Positions 1 through 10,313 of a stretch of DNA of 32,492 nucleotides are shown here, one piece after another. The notes under the pieces are model-generated. The model made no database searches and was not told where the DNA came from. It was given only the letters and a program-made list of their open reading frames with translations. Every line of letters starts with the position of its first letter. Positions within the stretch are counted from its first letter, which is position 1. The stretch lies in contig JADGJL010000199.1 in assembly GCA_027600665.1 (NCBI GenBank), forward strand, positions 1 to 32,492. Reading direction: 5' to 3'. A program made the position numbers and the translations under genes. Origin of the DNA: Irineochytrium annulatum (taxonomy: Eukaryota; Chytridiomycota; Chytridiomycetes; Chytridiales; Chytridiaceae).

Positions 1-2
1 AC

Positions 3-221
3 CCCACTTACCGCCCCTCGTCCACCCCGGCTGAAGACAAGACGCCCGCTTACTCGCCTGCTTCCAGCGCCGCGGCTGATAAGACGCCCGCCGCTCCCGG
101 TTACACGCCCGCTGCGCCTGCTTCCTCCGCCGCTGCTGACAAGACGCCCGCCGCCCCGGCTTACACCCAGGCTGCGAAGCCATGCAAGAAGAGCGGGCCC
201 GCCTACGGTGGTAGGCGTTAA
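3..221 (+). CDS. C-terminal end of a Pro/Ala-rich repeat protein (5' truncated by window edge)
   Basis: An open frame enters from the left edge and stops at TAA 219-221, giving about 72 residues. It is built of a degenerate repeat of about 20 residues: the block DKTPA followed by Y, PA and SSAAA is seen three times, at about residues 12, 27 and 47. The tail is basic and ends in GGRR. Such Pro/Ala/Ser/Thr repeats are typical of cell-wall, surface or disordered proteins, but no domain is visible and I assign no function. Codon use is GC-rich at third positions, like the real genes nearby. The start and any upstream domain lie outside the window. Confidence 0.7.
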   Translation, partial: PTYRPSSTPAEDKTPAYSPASSAAADKTPAAPGYTPAAPASSAAADKTPAAPAYTQAAKPCKKSGPAYGGRR

Positions 222-1063
222 GTGGTTGTCCTTCTTTCTTTTCCCATTTCTTCCCCACCCTTGCTTTTTGACTACCCCTTTCTTCTCTATTACCCGCTTT
301 CTCTTTCGTTTGCTCCTCTTCTAACTTTTTCTGCTTTTTGGCTACTCCTAGAACGTACACGTCCTTTAATGTTTCTTACATCGGTTTCACTTTCAAAATT
401 CCCCAACTTTCTTTCCAGCCTAACTGCCAACCAATAAAACGATCAGTCTCCTTTGAACATTTTTTCTTCTGCTTACGGGCTTTTAAATTAATGAAGAGAA
501 ATACATCATGTTTGCTACTTTGAATATGTGTGCGACATGTCGGCCATGACTGAACATTCCTTAAAATTCTCTTTCCAAATTTTTAATGCTGCGCCAAATC
601 AACTTTTCATCCTTCTTGCCACGTAAGTATGTTCGTCGGTAGCATCGCTAATTCTACTTCTTCCCCACTTGGTTCTGCCCTTGCTTCGCGGTCCTACGGC
701 TCGCCTTTTAATTTTCGTCTGTGCATGGGCTTCCCTTTCAGTTAGATCGTTTCCTTTTTGTTTTGTTTTTATTTATGCAGCCGCATAAACATGTTCCATG
801 TTCCTCCTCATCGTCCAACGGGTGATACTCACCAATCCTATTTGCATTGTAAAAGTCCGCCAGCTCGGGCTGCTTTGAATTCTACCCCCATCTCGACCGC
901 TGCGTCGCCCACCGCGACGCTGACGCGTCTTCGCTCGCTCATACCATTGCTTCTGTGATCCAACACAAGTCCTCCACTTCCAAGCCGCCTTGTCAAAATA
1001 TTCGTCTTTTTCCGGCTTTGATTCCATTTTTTTGCCGAGCTACTGGCCACCTAGCCCGCCGCA
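222..1063. other. Intergenic: 3' region of the first gene and promoter of NSA2
   Basis: Pyrimidine-rich sequence with no coding pattern I trust. An AATAAA at 433-438 probably serves the upstream repeat-protein gene. The remainder should hold the NSA2 promoter; I see no convincing TATA box. Confidence 0.6.
433..438 (+). terminator. Probable polyadenylation signal AATAAA
   Basis: An exact AATAAA about 210 nt after the TAA of the upstream repeat-protein gene, in T-rich surroundings, as expected for a 3' end. Confidence 0.45.
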
Positions 1064-2025
1064 ATGCCTCAGAACGAGTACATCGAGGAAGCCATCAAGA
1101 AGCATGGCCGGAGATTCGACCACGAGGAGAGAACGTAGGCCTTCCGCTTTGCACGATGTCGTGCCCTGGATCTAACGGTCGCATCTTCTAGCCGGAAGAA
1201 GACTGCGAGAGAGTCCCACAAGCTGTCGCAGACCGCTCAGAAGTTGAAGGGTTTTAAGGCGAAGCTTTACAACAAGAAGCGCCATGCCGAGAAGATCCAG
1301 ATGAAGAAAACGTAAGTTTATTGACCTTGAAAGCTTCAAGACCCAACAACGATACTCACCATATTTGGCAGGATTAAAATGCACGAGGAGCGGAATAACA
1401 AGCACAAGTCCGCCGACGAGCCCGTGGCCGAGGGCGCCGTTCCCACCTTTCTCCTGGACCGTGAGAACCAGACGAGCGCTAAGGTGCTCTCGAACATGAT
1501 CAAGCAGAAGCGCAAGGAGAAGGCCGGGAAGTGGTCCGTGCCCTTGCCGAAAGTCAAAGGCATGGACGAGGCGGAGGTCTTTAAGGTCGTGAAGTCGGGC
1601 AAGCGGAAGGGGAAGGAGTGGAAGAGGATGATCACGAAGGCCACGTTTGTCGGGGAGGGTTTCACGCGGAAGCCGCCGAAGTACGAGCGGTTCATCCGGC
1701 CGATGGCGCTCCGGTACAAGAAGGCGCACGTCACCCACCCGGAGCTGGCGGCGACGTTTTGTTTGCCGATTCTGGGCGTGAAGAAGAACCCGAGCAGCCC
1801 GATGTACACGCAGCTGGGCGTGATAACGAAGGGGACGGTCATTGAGGTGAACGTGAGCGAGTTGGGGCTTGTCACAACGACGGGTAAGGTCGTGTGGGGG
1901 AAGTATGCGCAGGTCACCAACAATCCGGAGAATGATGGTGAGTGTTCGTTGTCATTTTTGCTGTATTTTTGGATTGCTCACAGAGCTTGTGTTTAGGATG
2001 CATCAATGCCGTTCTTCTGGTTTAG
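1064..2025 (+). CDS. NSA2: Ribosome biogenesis protein Nsa2 (60S pre-ribosome factor)
   Basis: Four exons, 1064-1134, 1192-1311, 1372-1937 and 1997-2025, join in phase to 261 residues, the same length as yeast Nsa2. The start [20 protein letters not shown] and the end [10 protein letters not shown] are hallmarks of the family. Nsa2 belongs to the eS8-like superfamily and is a shuttling nucleolar factor of pre-60S particles needed for 27S pre-rRNA processing; that role is family knowledge. The N-terminal third is very basic ([21 protein letters not shown]), consistent with rRNA binding and nuclear import. All three introns (57, 60 and 59 nt) are GT-AG. The last exon encodes only the final nine residues and stop, but its sequence matches the family end exactly. 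A polyadenylation signal lies 83 nt downstream and ADE16/17 starts on the same strand 166 nt after the stop. Confidence 0.96.
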
Positions 2026-2107
2026 CTTTCCGGCTGGCTACTTTCATATTCACACGCGCATTCTGGCTTACGATAGAGTCATTATTTCTTATTCAATACT
2101 AGTATCA

Positions 2108-2113
2108 AATAAA
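2108..2113 (+). terminator. Probable polyadenylation signal AATAAA of NSA2
   Basis: Exact AATAAA 83 nt after the NSA2 stop and 78 nt before the next start codon, so the two genes are tightly packed. Confidence 0.5.
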
Positions 2114-2190
2114 GCGTAAACATTTGAATTGATCATCTGTTATGGCCCTCCTCCTGAGTGTCTCAGTCAGACAAAAAAAAAAAGATCGTC

Positions 2191-4125
2191 ATGACCAAGA
2201 TCGCGCTCCTCTCGCTTTCCGACAAGACTGGCCTCGTCCCGCTGGCCAAGGACCTCGTCGGCCTCGGCGTCGACCTCGTCGCATCCGGCGGGACGGCGAA
2301 GGCGATCCGCGATGCCGGGCTCCCGGTCAAGTAAGCCTCTTTGACGTAACCATCGCCGTGTAGCTCCTAACGTCTCGCATCTCTCATACAGGGACGTCTC
2401 GGACCTCACCCGCTTCCCGGAGATGCTCGGCGGTCGCGTCAAGACGCTCCACCCGGCCGTCCACGGCGGCATCCTTGCGCGCGTCGACCTCCCCTCCGAC
2501 GCCGCCGACCTCTCCACCCACGGCATCTCGGCCATCGACCTCGTGTTCTGCAACCTCTACCCTTTCGTCCGCGCCGCGTCCAGCCCTGATGCCACGGTCG
2601 CCAAGTGCGTCGAGGAGGTCGACATTGGCGGTGTTACGCTGCTCCGCGCGGCGGCCAAGAACCACGCGCGCGTGAGCGTCGTGGTAGATCCGGCGGATTA
2701 CGCGGTCGTGGTGAAGGAGATGAAGGATGCGGGCACCGTGAAGGAGGACACGAGGAAGAGGCTCGCGCTGAAGGCGTTTGAGCACACGGCGGAGTATGAT
2801 GAGCAGATCTCGGGTTACTTCAGGAAGGAGTATGCGGGGAACGGCGGGGCGCAGATGGCGCTGAGGTACGGGGCGAACCCGCACCAGAAGCCCGCGCAAG
2901 TGTTTAGGAGGGGAGGGCCGTTGCCTTTTAAAGGTATGTAGACACATTCGCTCTCCACGCTGGCCAAGTGCTAACGTTGCATACAGTCCTTGCCGGCTCT
3001 CCGGGCTATATCAACCTTCTCGACGCCCTCAACGCCTGGCCCCTCGTCAAAGAGCTCAAGGCGGCCCTCAACCTCCCTGCAGCCGCTTCCTTCAAGCACG
3101 TCTCCCCCGCCGGCGCGGCCGTCGGCGTCGCCCTTTCGGACAACGAGCGCCTCGTCTACGGCGTCGACGACCTCCCCAACCTCACCCCGCTGGCCTCGGC
3201 CTACGCCCGCGCGCGCGGGGCCGACCGTATGTCGTCCTTCGGCGACTGGATCGCCCTTAGCGACGTCTGCGACGCCGTCACGGCCCGTATCATCTCGCGC
3301 GAGGTTTCGGACGGCGTCATCGCTCCGGGTTATGAACCCGAGGCGCTCGAGCTGCTTAAGAAGAAGAAGGGAGGGAAGTACACGATCCTGGAGATGGATC
3401 CGAGCTATGAGCCCGTGGAGAGGGAGGTCAGGCAGGTGTATGGGCTGTACTTGGAGCAGGGGAGGAACGGCGTCAAGATTGAGGAGTCGTTATTTGGGAA
3501 TGTAGTGACGAAGAGGAAGGATATGACGGAGCAGCACAGGAGGGACTTGATCGTCGCCACACTGGCGCTCAAGTACACGCAGTCGAACTCGGTGTGCTAT
3601 GCGAAGAACGGGATGGTCGTCGGGCTCGGTGCGGGGCAACAATCGCGCATTCGTGAGTTCCTACTCAGTCTTTGATTTTTGGCAAAAATAAGGTCTAAAC
3701 GCGGCATTGAAGACTGCACCAGGCTCGCTGGCGACAAGGCCGACAACTGGTGGGCTCGCCACCACCCGAAGGTCCTCGCCCTGAAGTTTAAGAAGGAGGT
3801 CAAGCGCGCTGACAAGGCCAACGCGATCGACCTCTACGTGACGGACCAGATCTCGGACCTGACGTCGTGGCAGGCCCAGTTCGAGGTGAAGCCGGAGCCC
3901 CTGACAGCCGAGGAGAAGAAGCAATGGAGGGCAAAGATGGCGGATCTCGTCGTGTCGTCGGACGCCTTCTTCCCCTTCTCGGACAACGTGGACAGGTGCG
4001 CCGCGTCGGGCGTTGCCGTCATCGCGAGCCCGAGCGGATCCGTACAGGACCAGGTTGTGATCGAGGCGGCGGACAAGTACGGGATGGCGTTGGCGCACAC
4101 GAACTTGAGGCTCTTCCACCACTGA
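2191..4125 (+). CDS. ADE17: Bifunctional AICAR transformylase / IMP cyclohydrolase (Ade16/Ade17, PurH type)
   Basis: Exons 2191-2330, 2392-2933, 2987-3652 and 3713-4125 give 586 residues, close to the roughly 590 of yeast Ade16/Ade17. The enzyme formylates AICAR with 10-formyl-THF and then closes the ring to IMP, the last two steps of purine synthesis, in the cytosol (family knowledge). The N-terminal MGS-like cyclohydrolase domain shows [16 protein letters not shown], and [22 protein letters not shown] follows. The transformylase domain carries the catalytic [11 protein letters not shown] motif, [15 protein letters not shown] across the last intron, [12 protein letters not shown], and the usual end RLFHH. 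All introns are 53-61 nt and in phase. The start is the first ATG and gives the expected N-terminus. Whether this is ADE16 or ADE17 cannot be told, since fungi other than yeast usually have one copy. Confidence 0.97.
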
Positions 4126-4505
4126 TTTGTTTGTCTCGTGGATTTCGTGGAGTGTGGGAGCGTGCAAAAGGGCCCCAATTTGTTTTTCCTCTTGAATCAA
4201 TAAATCGTATTGGCATGGAGTGATTGGATTACGGGCTACTTATTTTTAATTTATGGAGTGTGCCCTGGGGCAGCGAGGACGTCGGGAGCGCTCTTCGGGG
4301 TCGCCAGGACGTCCGTGGTAATTCAAACTCTGAACAAGAAGCAGATCTCGGATGAGATGCCCAACCCAACAAGTGGCATGGCAAAACGAATCGGACATCA
4401 TCGTCCGATGTACTTACTCATGTTGATCGCTGGGAGGCATTCCCAAGCTAGCTGGAAGCACAAGCGCGTCTCCCGTAGTGCGCATAGTCGTCGTTCCTGA
4501 TCAGC
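4126..4505. other. Intergenic between ADE16/17 and an acidic-protein gene
   Basis: Holds the ADE16/17 3' end with AATAAA at 4199-4204 and presumably the promoter of the next gene. No further coding signal is credible; the open frame across 4210-4500 has no family features. Confidence 0.5.
4199..4204 (+). terminator. Probable polyadenylation signal AATAAA of ADE16/17
   Basis: Exact AATAAA 73 nt after the TGA of ADE16/17. Confidence 0.5.
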
Positions 4506-5859
4506 ATGGACGCCATCTTCGCTCATTTCGACGGGTCAACGATGTCGTTGACCAAGTACCAACAACAACAGCAGGACCAGAACGGCGATTGCGATCGACA
4601 GCAGCAGCGCGTGGGGCGCGGTCCGTCGCCGCTCCACCTGACCTACAACCCCTTGTACCCGTCGCTCGTCCTCGGCAACCCTTCCCCGCCTCTGAGCGAT
4701 CCCAACTCGTCCCCGACGGGCATCGATCCGCGGATGCTCCAGGGTAAGCCGCTGATCTCACCTTTCTCCCCGTGGTCGGCTATGACCTCTCGCAGACTGC
4801 TTGCGATTGAGGACGGGCAGGACCCGTCGAGGACGATGGAGGAGCGAGGGCGGTCGTCGTCCCCGGAGGTTGGGGAAGACTTCCTTCTCGGGCGCGGGAG
4901 GCAACCGCGGCCGCAGCGCCGCCGAGGCAGGTTGCCGGTGGTGCACCAAGCCACGGACGACGAGGACAGCGATGAGGAAGGGGAGGACGAGGACAGAGAT
5001 GCTGAAGCCGAAGATGGCGTCGAGGACGACGGGAGAGACTCGGACGACCCGCTGGCCTATCTGGACTCCGACGAGGCTGGTTTGTGATCGATCGCTCCTG
5101 TGCTTTTACGTACCGCTTTCTGGGTAGTTAACACTCACGTTCCAAAATTGCAGAGGCGCTCCGCACCAGCATCCGCACCGCCGTCGATCGAGCCGTCGAG
5201 GGCCTGCGCGCAAACTTTGATCGGCCCAAGCCCTCCTCCCGCAAGACACGCCAAACTTGCTCGAACTCGCACATCAACTCCGGCGGCGGCGAGGCGTGGG
5301 CCGGCCGCCCGGAGAAGAAGCGCGGTAAGGCGACCCTTGCGCCAGCGCCGCGAATACATGCACCGTCGGGTCAGCACGTAGTCCCGATGCAGGATGACGC
5401 GTCGGAGGATGGGACGTATGACGGCAGCAGTGAGGACGACGACAGGGACCGCGCGGACATTGTAGACGAGGACGGGGATCAGATTAGCGGTGGCAGGGTC
5501 CGGAGGTACGTCCAGATGGAGGCCGGCCTGCGGGATGATTGGATCGCGTGGACAGACGTGCTCCGCCACAAGTGAGTGCCTTTTGTTCTTTTCTTGCAAA
5601 ACATCTGCCGCTGTATAATGTTGACCCACAAATTCATAACAGGGGCCATCACGACGTGCGCAGCACCGGATCTACCCGCACCTTCGTTCGACAATTTTTG
5701 AAATCTCGGGGCTTGCCAACTAACAAGCTTCTTCTTAGCGTGCTCGGCGTCAGCAATACCACAAGCAGGAGACTGACCACTGCGATCCCCTTGCAGCAGG
5801 CACCCGACTTCCTCGCGGCCTTTTGTCAGAAGTTCAAGCTCATGTTGGTGCGTGAGTAG
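4506..5859 (+). CDS. Unknown acidic, poly-Q containing protein
   Basis: Exons 4506-5079, 5154-5571 and 5643-5859 join in phase through GT-AG introns of 74 and 71 nt to 402 residues. I do not recognise a family. From the N-terminus it has a short Q-rich tract (about residues 19-24 and 32-34), a Pro/Ser-rich part, an Arg-rich patch (PQRRRGR), a long Asp/Glu run (about residues 150-185), a basic stretch with EKKRGK, a second acidic run, and a more ordered C-terminal 80 residues (VRQFLKSRGLPTNKLLLSVL). The alternation of acidic and basic low complexity suggests a nuclear or chromatin-type disordered protein, which is inference only. The C-terminus is not certain: GTGCGTGAG just before the stop is a good donor and CTGCAG at about 5890-5895 a possible acceptor, so a different tail could be spliced on. 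Confidence 0.65.
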
Positions 5860-6595
5860 GCGGTGAGGAGGAATGGTGGATGGAAAACCTGCAGATGACA
5901 TCGGTAAGTAAACTGCAAATATATGCGGGGATCACGTTTTGTAGTCCGAAAATTTCCTCCACTTTACACATGTTCTTTCGCATCCCCCGGTACTTTATTT
6001 GTTTTCTATTTGCTCAATGTTGCCCTAAGGTTATCTTCTGCATTTTGCGTTTCTATGCTTTTGTAAACGAGGTTGAAATTTGTCTATGTTCTGTTGCGTG
6101 GATTCTAAGGCACTTTCGTAAACAAAGTGTGATATTCGTATGCTTCTGTTGCTGTAGACGATTCGTAAGCCACCACTTCGATTGGGCATCAGCCCTACGG
6201 CTTTTCTCTGTGAAGGAGCATTAAAGGATATCAACACCGATGCGAAGCTGCTTGAAAATAACGAACCTCGAGCTCGTTCCCAAAAACGTGAAGAAGTATA
6301 ATTACAAATATTTTTTTTTATTTAGGTACTAAAAGAATTGGAATAAACGGTAACATGAACAGAAATCGTACGACGCAAAGAAAAAGGAGTCACGTAGAAT
6401 ATAGTCGGCAAGTTGGAGTTAGAGAGGGGTAGAAAAACAGGAAAAAAAAGAAAACCGTTTCGTCATCACAAATGCATCAAGAAACGGGAAAAGGAGGACA
6501 ACAGAAACGATCAGATAAAGGGGAAAATCGGAACGGATGAACACTAGAGGAAGAAAGGCAGCACCGCAATTGGGAAAGGCGAAAGGGAAAGAACA
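5860..6595. other. Intergenic, convergent 3' regions; left boundary of the tandem duplication
   Basis: AT-rich, no gene seen. From about 6209 the sequence is duplicated at about 8588. The minus-strand signal AATAAA (TTTATT on the plus strand at 6317-6322), about 275 nt beyond the stop of the minus-strand gene, is a plausible polyadenylation site; the second copy keeps it. Confidence 0.5.
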
Positions 6596-7900
6596 CTAGT
6601 GATTCGAGGCAAGGAACCAATCGGCCCGCTGGTTCGGTCCGCAGAGACACAGCTGGGTGCTGGCGGGCGGGAGTGTCGTCGACGCGGGCGGGTAAGCGCC
6701 TTTGCCGCCGATGTCGACGGTGGAGGGCGCGACTGCGGAAGTGCGGGCGGAGGTGAAGGTCGCGACGGAAGGAGCGGTTGAGGATGGGGTCCTTGCGGTC
6801 GAGATAACGGAAGCAGGCGTTTGGGTCTCTTTCGCGATCACGAGGGCAGGCGTGGTTGAGGCGCCAGCTGATGTATTGTTGGTCGAGATGGTCGGGGGGG
6901 GGAGATCATGGGATAAAAGGTTGGAGCAGCCGCCGATGCACTTGCAGGTACAGCCTTCATACCACCCGCCCAAGCAGACGACGAAGTCTCCCTGGGCGGT
7001 GCCGTCTGGGGCCGCCATGGGGGCGTCAATGTGGCTCCAGATCATGCTGTTCACAGTGACGCCGTCGCCGTTTGTGTTGGTGACGTTGAAGTAATTCATC
7101 CAGCCGTAGGTCGAGGTCATGAAAGGCACAAAGCCTGCAAAGATTTGTTTTGTTAGATTGCATTGTCGTTATTGGGAGAGATGGACCGCAATCAAAAGAA
7201 CACTTGCCCACGAAATTATCGGCTGACGTAGGAATCGCTGGTTGGGGAACGCAAATTAGAGACGACGTTTATATATAATAGTGAAGAGGGCTTACCAATT
7301 GTGGCGGTCTGGGCGTGAGCGGTGGTCGTAGACTGTCCGTACGTGGCCGAGAAGGAGACTTTTACCGCTCCAGTGTCAACTTCGGCCGTCGACGTGACAG
7401 ACCAGTCGACACTAGCGCTGTTGCTGTTGGTAATCTGGATGTTGCACCCGTCGGGCGCGGAACACGAAATGCCGTTGGCAACATGGCGGACATGCTCCGG
7501 CATGTACCACTTATACTGCATGGGGGAGCCCGTCGAAAAGTTTGCCATCGTGAACACCAACGTCGTGCAACCGACCTGAAGATTGAGTTAACAAACACCA
7601 AAAATGAAATAAAATAAAAATAAAACAAAAAGTTATTTAGCTTACCCTGCAATTGTTTCCATCAATGCAAGCTTTTGGGCAACTGGCGGGCGGACTTCCA
7701 CCACCCCCACCGCCCCTCTTCATGAGCTCGCGCCTGTGTTGCACGATAGGCTGCCGGATGGCGGCCACGTCGCGCATGACGGCGGCCCTGACCGCGTTGT
7801 CGATCGGCGGTTCCGTGACTTGGACTATGGCGGCCGAGCCCTGGAGCGCGACGGAGAGAACCGTCGAAATTGCTGCGAGGAGGAACGTCGCGCTTTTCAT
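6596..7900 (-). CDS. Secreted, propeptide-bearing beta-rich cysteine-containing protein of unknown family (copy A)
   Basis: On the minus strand, exons 7900-7646, 7575-7296, 7237-7208 and 7134-6596 join in phase to 367 residues. Residues 1-24 are a signal peptide (MKSATFLLAAISTVLSVALQ). A propeptide of about 38 residues ends in the Kex2-type site LMKR, followed by six glycines and the first cysteines (CPKACIDGNNC). The middle part is predicted beta-rich, with alternating Ser/Thr (VDWSVTSTAEVDTGAVKVSF, then YGQSTTTAHAQTATIG) and aromatic strands (GFVPFMTSTYGWMNYF). A second cysteine knot-like cluster, CLGGWYEGCTCKCIGGC, precedes a long Ser/Thr/Ala-rich linker, probably O-glycosylated, and a short tail CLCGPNQRADWF. 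No GPI signal is seen. The Ser/Thr-alternating hairpin followed by an aromatic strand resembles aerolysin-type folds, but this is only a resemblance. Intron 3 is GC-AG. A TATA box lies about 95 nt upstream. The start is supported by the signal peptide and by conservation in copy B. Confidence 0.85.
7208..7237 (-). other. 30-nt exon followed by a GC-AG intron (copy A)
   Basis: A 30-nt exon lies between a GT-AG intron (7295-7238) and an intron with a GCAAGT donor (7207-7135). It reads through phase 1 to IPTSADNFV and completes a glycine with the next exon. Skipping it would keep the frame and remove ten residues. Copy B has the same exon at 9645-9616 with one visible amino-acid change (A to D) and the same GC donor, so it is unlikely to be an accident of modelling. 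Confidence 0.75.
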
Positions 7901-9108
7901 GGTGAGGAGAGTCGAAGATCAGGGAGGTGAAAAGGAGTGGATGGAGCGGGTAGTCGGTTGAGTTGGTGAGGACGAGATCAACCAAGACCGGGTCGTTTTA
8001 TACACGGCGTCCACAAGTTAGAGCGATCGGCCCGCGTGATGGAAGAGGTGACCGTAAGCCCCAAGCAGTGGGACCCCGCTCCCGGGGCGACCGTGTTCCG
8101 CGGCCCGGCATGCGCCCAGCGCCACTCCCTGCGGCTGAGGATAGTTCCTTGTGGATCAACGTCCGTTTGTACGCGTTGTGTCTTTTCCTCAAACCGGGAA
8201 GCCTCCCGCCTGCAACCGGCACACACTCCCAGAACACAGAGGTTAGCTCGGTAGCCTTCCTTGCTTTTACTAATCATCTCCGTGTTTGTTGGATAATTTT
8301 TTTTCCTGTTGAGATTTTTCGGTGTCTTGCTGACACAGCTTAGGCAGCGGTTTGCGCATGGCGGCGTTGATATATTTATTTAAGCTTTCTTTCATTGGGT
8401 ACTAGCGCCCGGTTGTAAATGAGAAAACTATGTGCTAGTCGGGTCCCGCTGGTCACATCGTTCTCACTCGACGATAAATGCGGCGCAACTCGTTTAGCCA
8501 CAAAATTGAAACTTCTCCCTTAAAGCTGACGTTAAAATTGAGACTAGCTATGGAGGGTATTTCATCCCACGGCCGCTCAACGTGTCCTGTGAAAAAGCAT
8601 TAAAAGGAAATCAGCAACGATGCGAAGCTGCTTAAAAATATCGAACCTCGAGCTCGTCCCCAAAAAACGTCAAAAAGTATATCCAAATTATTATTTTTTT
8701 ATTTAGGTACTAAAAGAATTGGAATAAACGGTAACATACACAGAAATCGTAAGACGGAAAGGAAAAGGAAGTCACGTAGAATTTTAGCCGGCAACTTCGG
8801 GTTGGAGAGGGGTAGAAAAACAGCGTTACCGCATGTCCGCAACAAAGAAACCCCTCCGAACTTTCGTCATCATCAATGCATCAAGAAACGGGAAAAGAAG
8901 GAGGACAAAGCGATCAGATAAAGGGGAAATGAGAACGGATGAACACTAGAGGAAGAAAAAAGGCAGCACCGCAAATGGGAAAGGCGAAGGATAAAACATC
9001 CACTAGAGATTCGAGGCAAGGAACCAATCGGCCCGCTGGTTCGGTCCGCAGAGACACAGCTGGGTGCTGGCGGACGGGACTGTCGTCGACGCGGGCGGGT
9101 AGGCACCC
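7901..9108. other. Region between the two tandem genes
   Basis: Holds the promoter and upstream flank of copy A (to about 8587) and, beyond the duplication joint, the 3' flank of copy B, with a minus-strand AATAAA near 8696-8703. No additional gene is seen. Confidence 0.6.
7996..8002 (-). promoter_or_regulatory. TATA box (TATAAAA) of copy A secreted-protein gene
   Basis: TATAAAA on the minus strand about 95 nt upstream of the start codon; the same element is kept at 10409-10415 in unit B. Confidence 0.65.
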
Positions 9109-10313
9109 TTATTGCCGACGTCGACGGGTGCTGGGCGCGTCTGCGGAAGTGCGGGCGGAGGCGACGGTCGCGACGGAAGGAGCGGTAGAGGATGGGGTCC
9201 TTGCGGTCGAGATGACGGAAGCAGGCGTTTGGGCCACTTTCGCGATCGCGAGGGCAGGCGCGGCTGAGGCGCCAGCTGATGTATTATTGGTCGAGATAAT
9301 CGGGGCGGGGAGATCATGGGATAAAAGGTCGGAGCAGCCGCCGATGCACTTGCAGGTACAGCCTTTATACCACCCGCCCAAGCAGACGACGAAGTCTCCC
9401 TCGGCGGTGCCGTCTGGGGTCGCCATGGGGGCGTCAATGCGGCTCCAGATCATGCTGTTTTCGGTGACGCCGTCGCCGTTCGTGTTGGTGACCGTGAAGT
9501 AGTTTATCCAGCCGAAGGTCGAGGTCATGAAAGGCACAAAGCCTGCAAAGATTTGTTTTGTTAGATTGCAATGTCGTTATTGGGAGAGATGGACCGCAAT
9601 CAAAAGAACACTTGCCCACGAAATTATCATCTGACGTAGGAATCGCTGGTTGGGGAACGCAAATTAGAGACGACGTTTATATCGGGAAATAGTGAAGAGG
9701 GCTCACCAATTGTGTCGGTCTGGGCGTGAGCGGTGGTCGTGGACTGTCCGTACGTGGCCGAGAAGGAGAATGATGCCGCTCCAGTGTCAACTTCGGCCGT
9801 CGACGTGACAGACCAGTCGACACTAGCGCTGTTGCTCTCGGTAATCTGGATGTTGCACCCGCCGGGCACGTTACACTTTATGCCGTTGGCAACGGGGCGG
9901 ACATGTTCCGGCATGTACCACATATACTGCATGGGGGAGCCCGTCGAAAAGTTTGCCATCGTGAACACCGATACCTTACAGCCGACCTGAGGATTGAGTT
10001 AACACTAAAAATTAAATAAAATAAAATAAAGTAAACAAAAAGTTATTTAGCTTACCCTGCAATTGTTTCCATCAATGCAAGCCTTTGGGCAGCTGGCGGG
10101 CGGACTTCCACCACCCCCACCGCCGCCCCTCTTCATGAGCTCGCGCCTGTGTTGCACGATAGGCTGCCGGATGGCGGCCACGTCGCGCATGACGGCGGCC
10201 CTGACCGCGTTGTCGATCGGCGGTTCCGTGACTTGGACTATGGCGGCCGAGCCCTGGAGCGCGACGGAGAGAACCGTTGAAATTGCTGCGAGGAGGAATG
10301 TCGCGCTTTTCAT
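9109..10313 (-). CDS. Secreted, propeptide-bearing protein of unknown family (copy B, frameshifted near the C-terminus)
   Basis: Exons 10313-10056, 9986-9707, 9645-9616 and 9542-9109 give 333 residues. The signal peptide, propeptide and LMKR site are as in copy A, followed by seven rather than six glycines. The beta-rich middle and the cysteine cluster are kept, with scattered substitutions (for example KVSFSATYG in A is SFSFSATYG in B). Near 9115-9130 copy B has one extra base relative to copy A (GACGGGTGCTGG against GACGGTGGAGG on the plus strand). The frame therefore ends at 9109 in APSTRRRRQ. The matching tail with its two cysteines and NQRADWF still reads openly in the next frame as far as 9003. 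This may be a real young truncation or a sequence error. The loss affects only the linker end and tail, so the protein may still be made. Intron 3 is again GC-AG. Confidence 0.8.

Larger units (their letters stand above)
6209..8587. repeat. Tandem direct duplication, unit A (about 2.38 kb)
   Basis: The sequence from about 6209 (TGTGAAGGAGCATTAAAGG) recurs from about 8588 (TGTGAAAAAGCATTAAAAGG). Similarity then runs through 3' flank, gene, introns, promoter and upstream flank to the motif CGGCCGCTCAACGTGT, which occurs at about 8571-8586 and again near 10986-11001. The two units abut directly, so this is a head-to-tail tandem duplication. Differences are substitutions and small indels, including in introns, so the event is fairly recent. 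No transposon ends or target-site duplications are visible; unequal crossing-over is the simplest origin. Confidence 0.9.

Noticed and set aside
773..1050. Minus-strand frames opposite the NSA2 promoter
   Set aside because: Low-complexity Arg-rich translation with no family feature, directly in front of NSA2; judged shadow frames.
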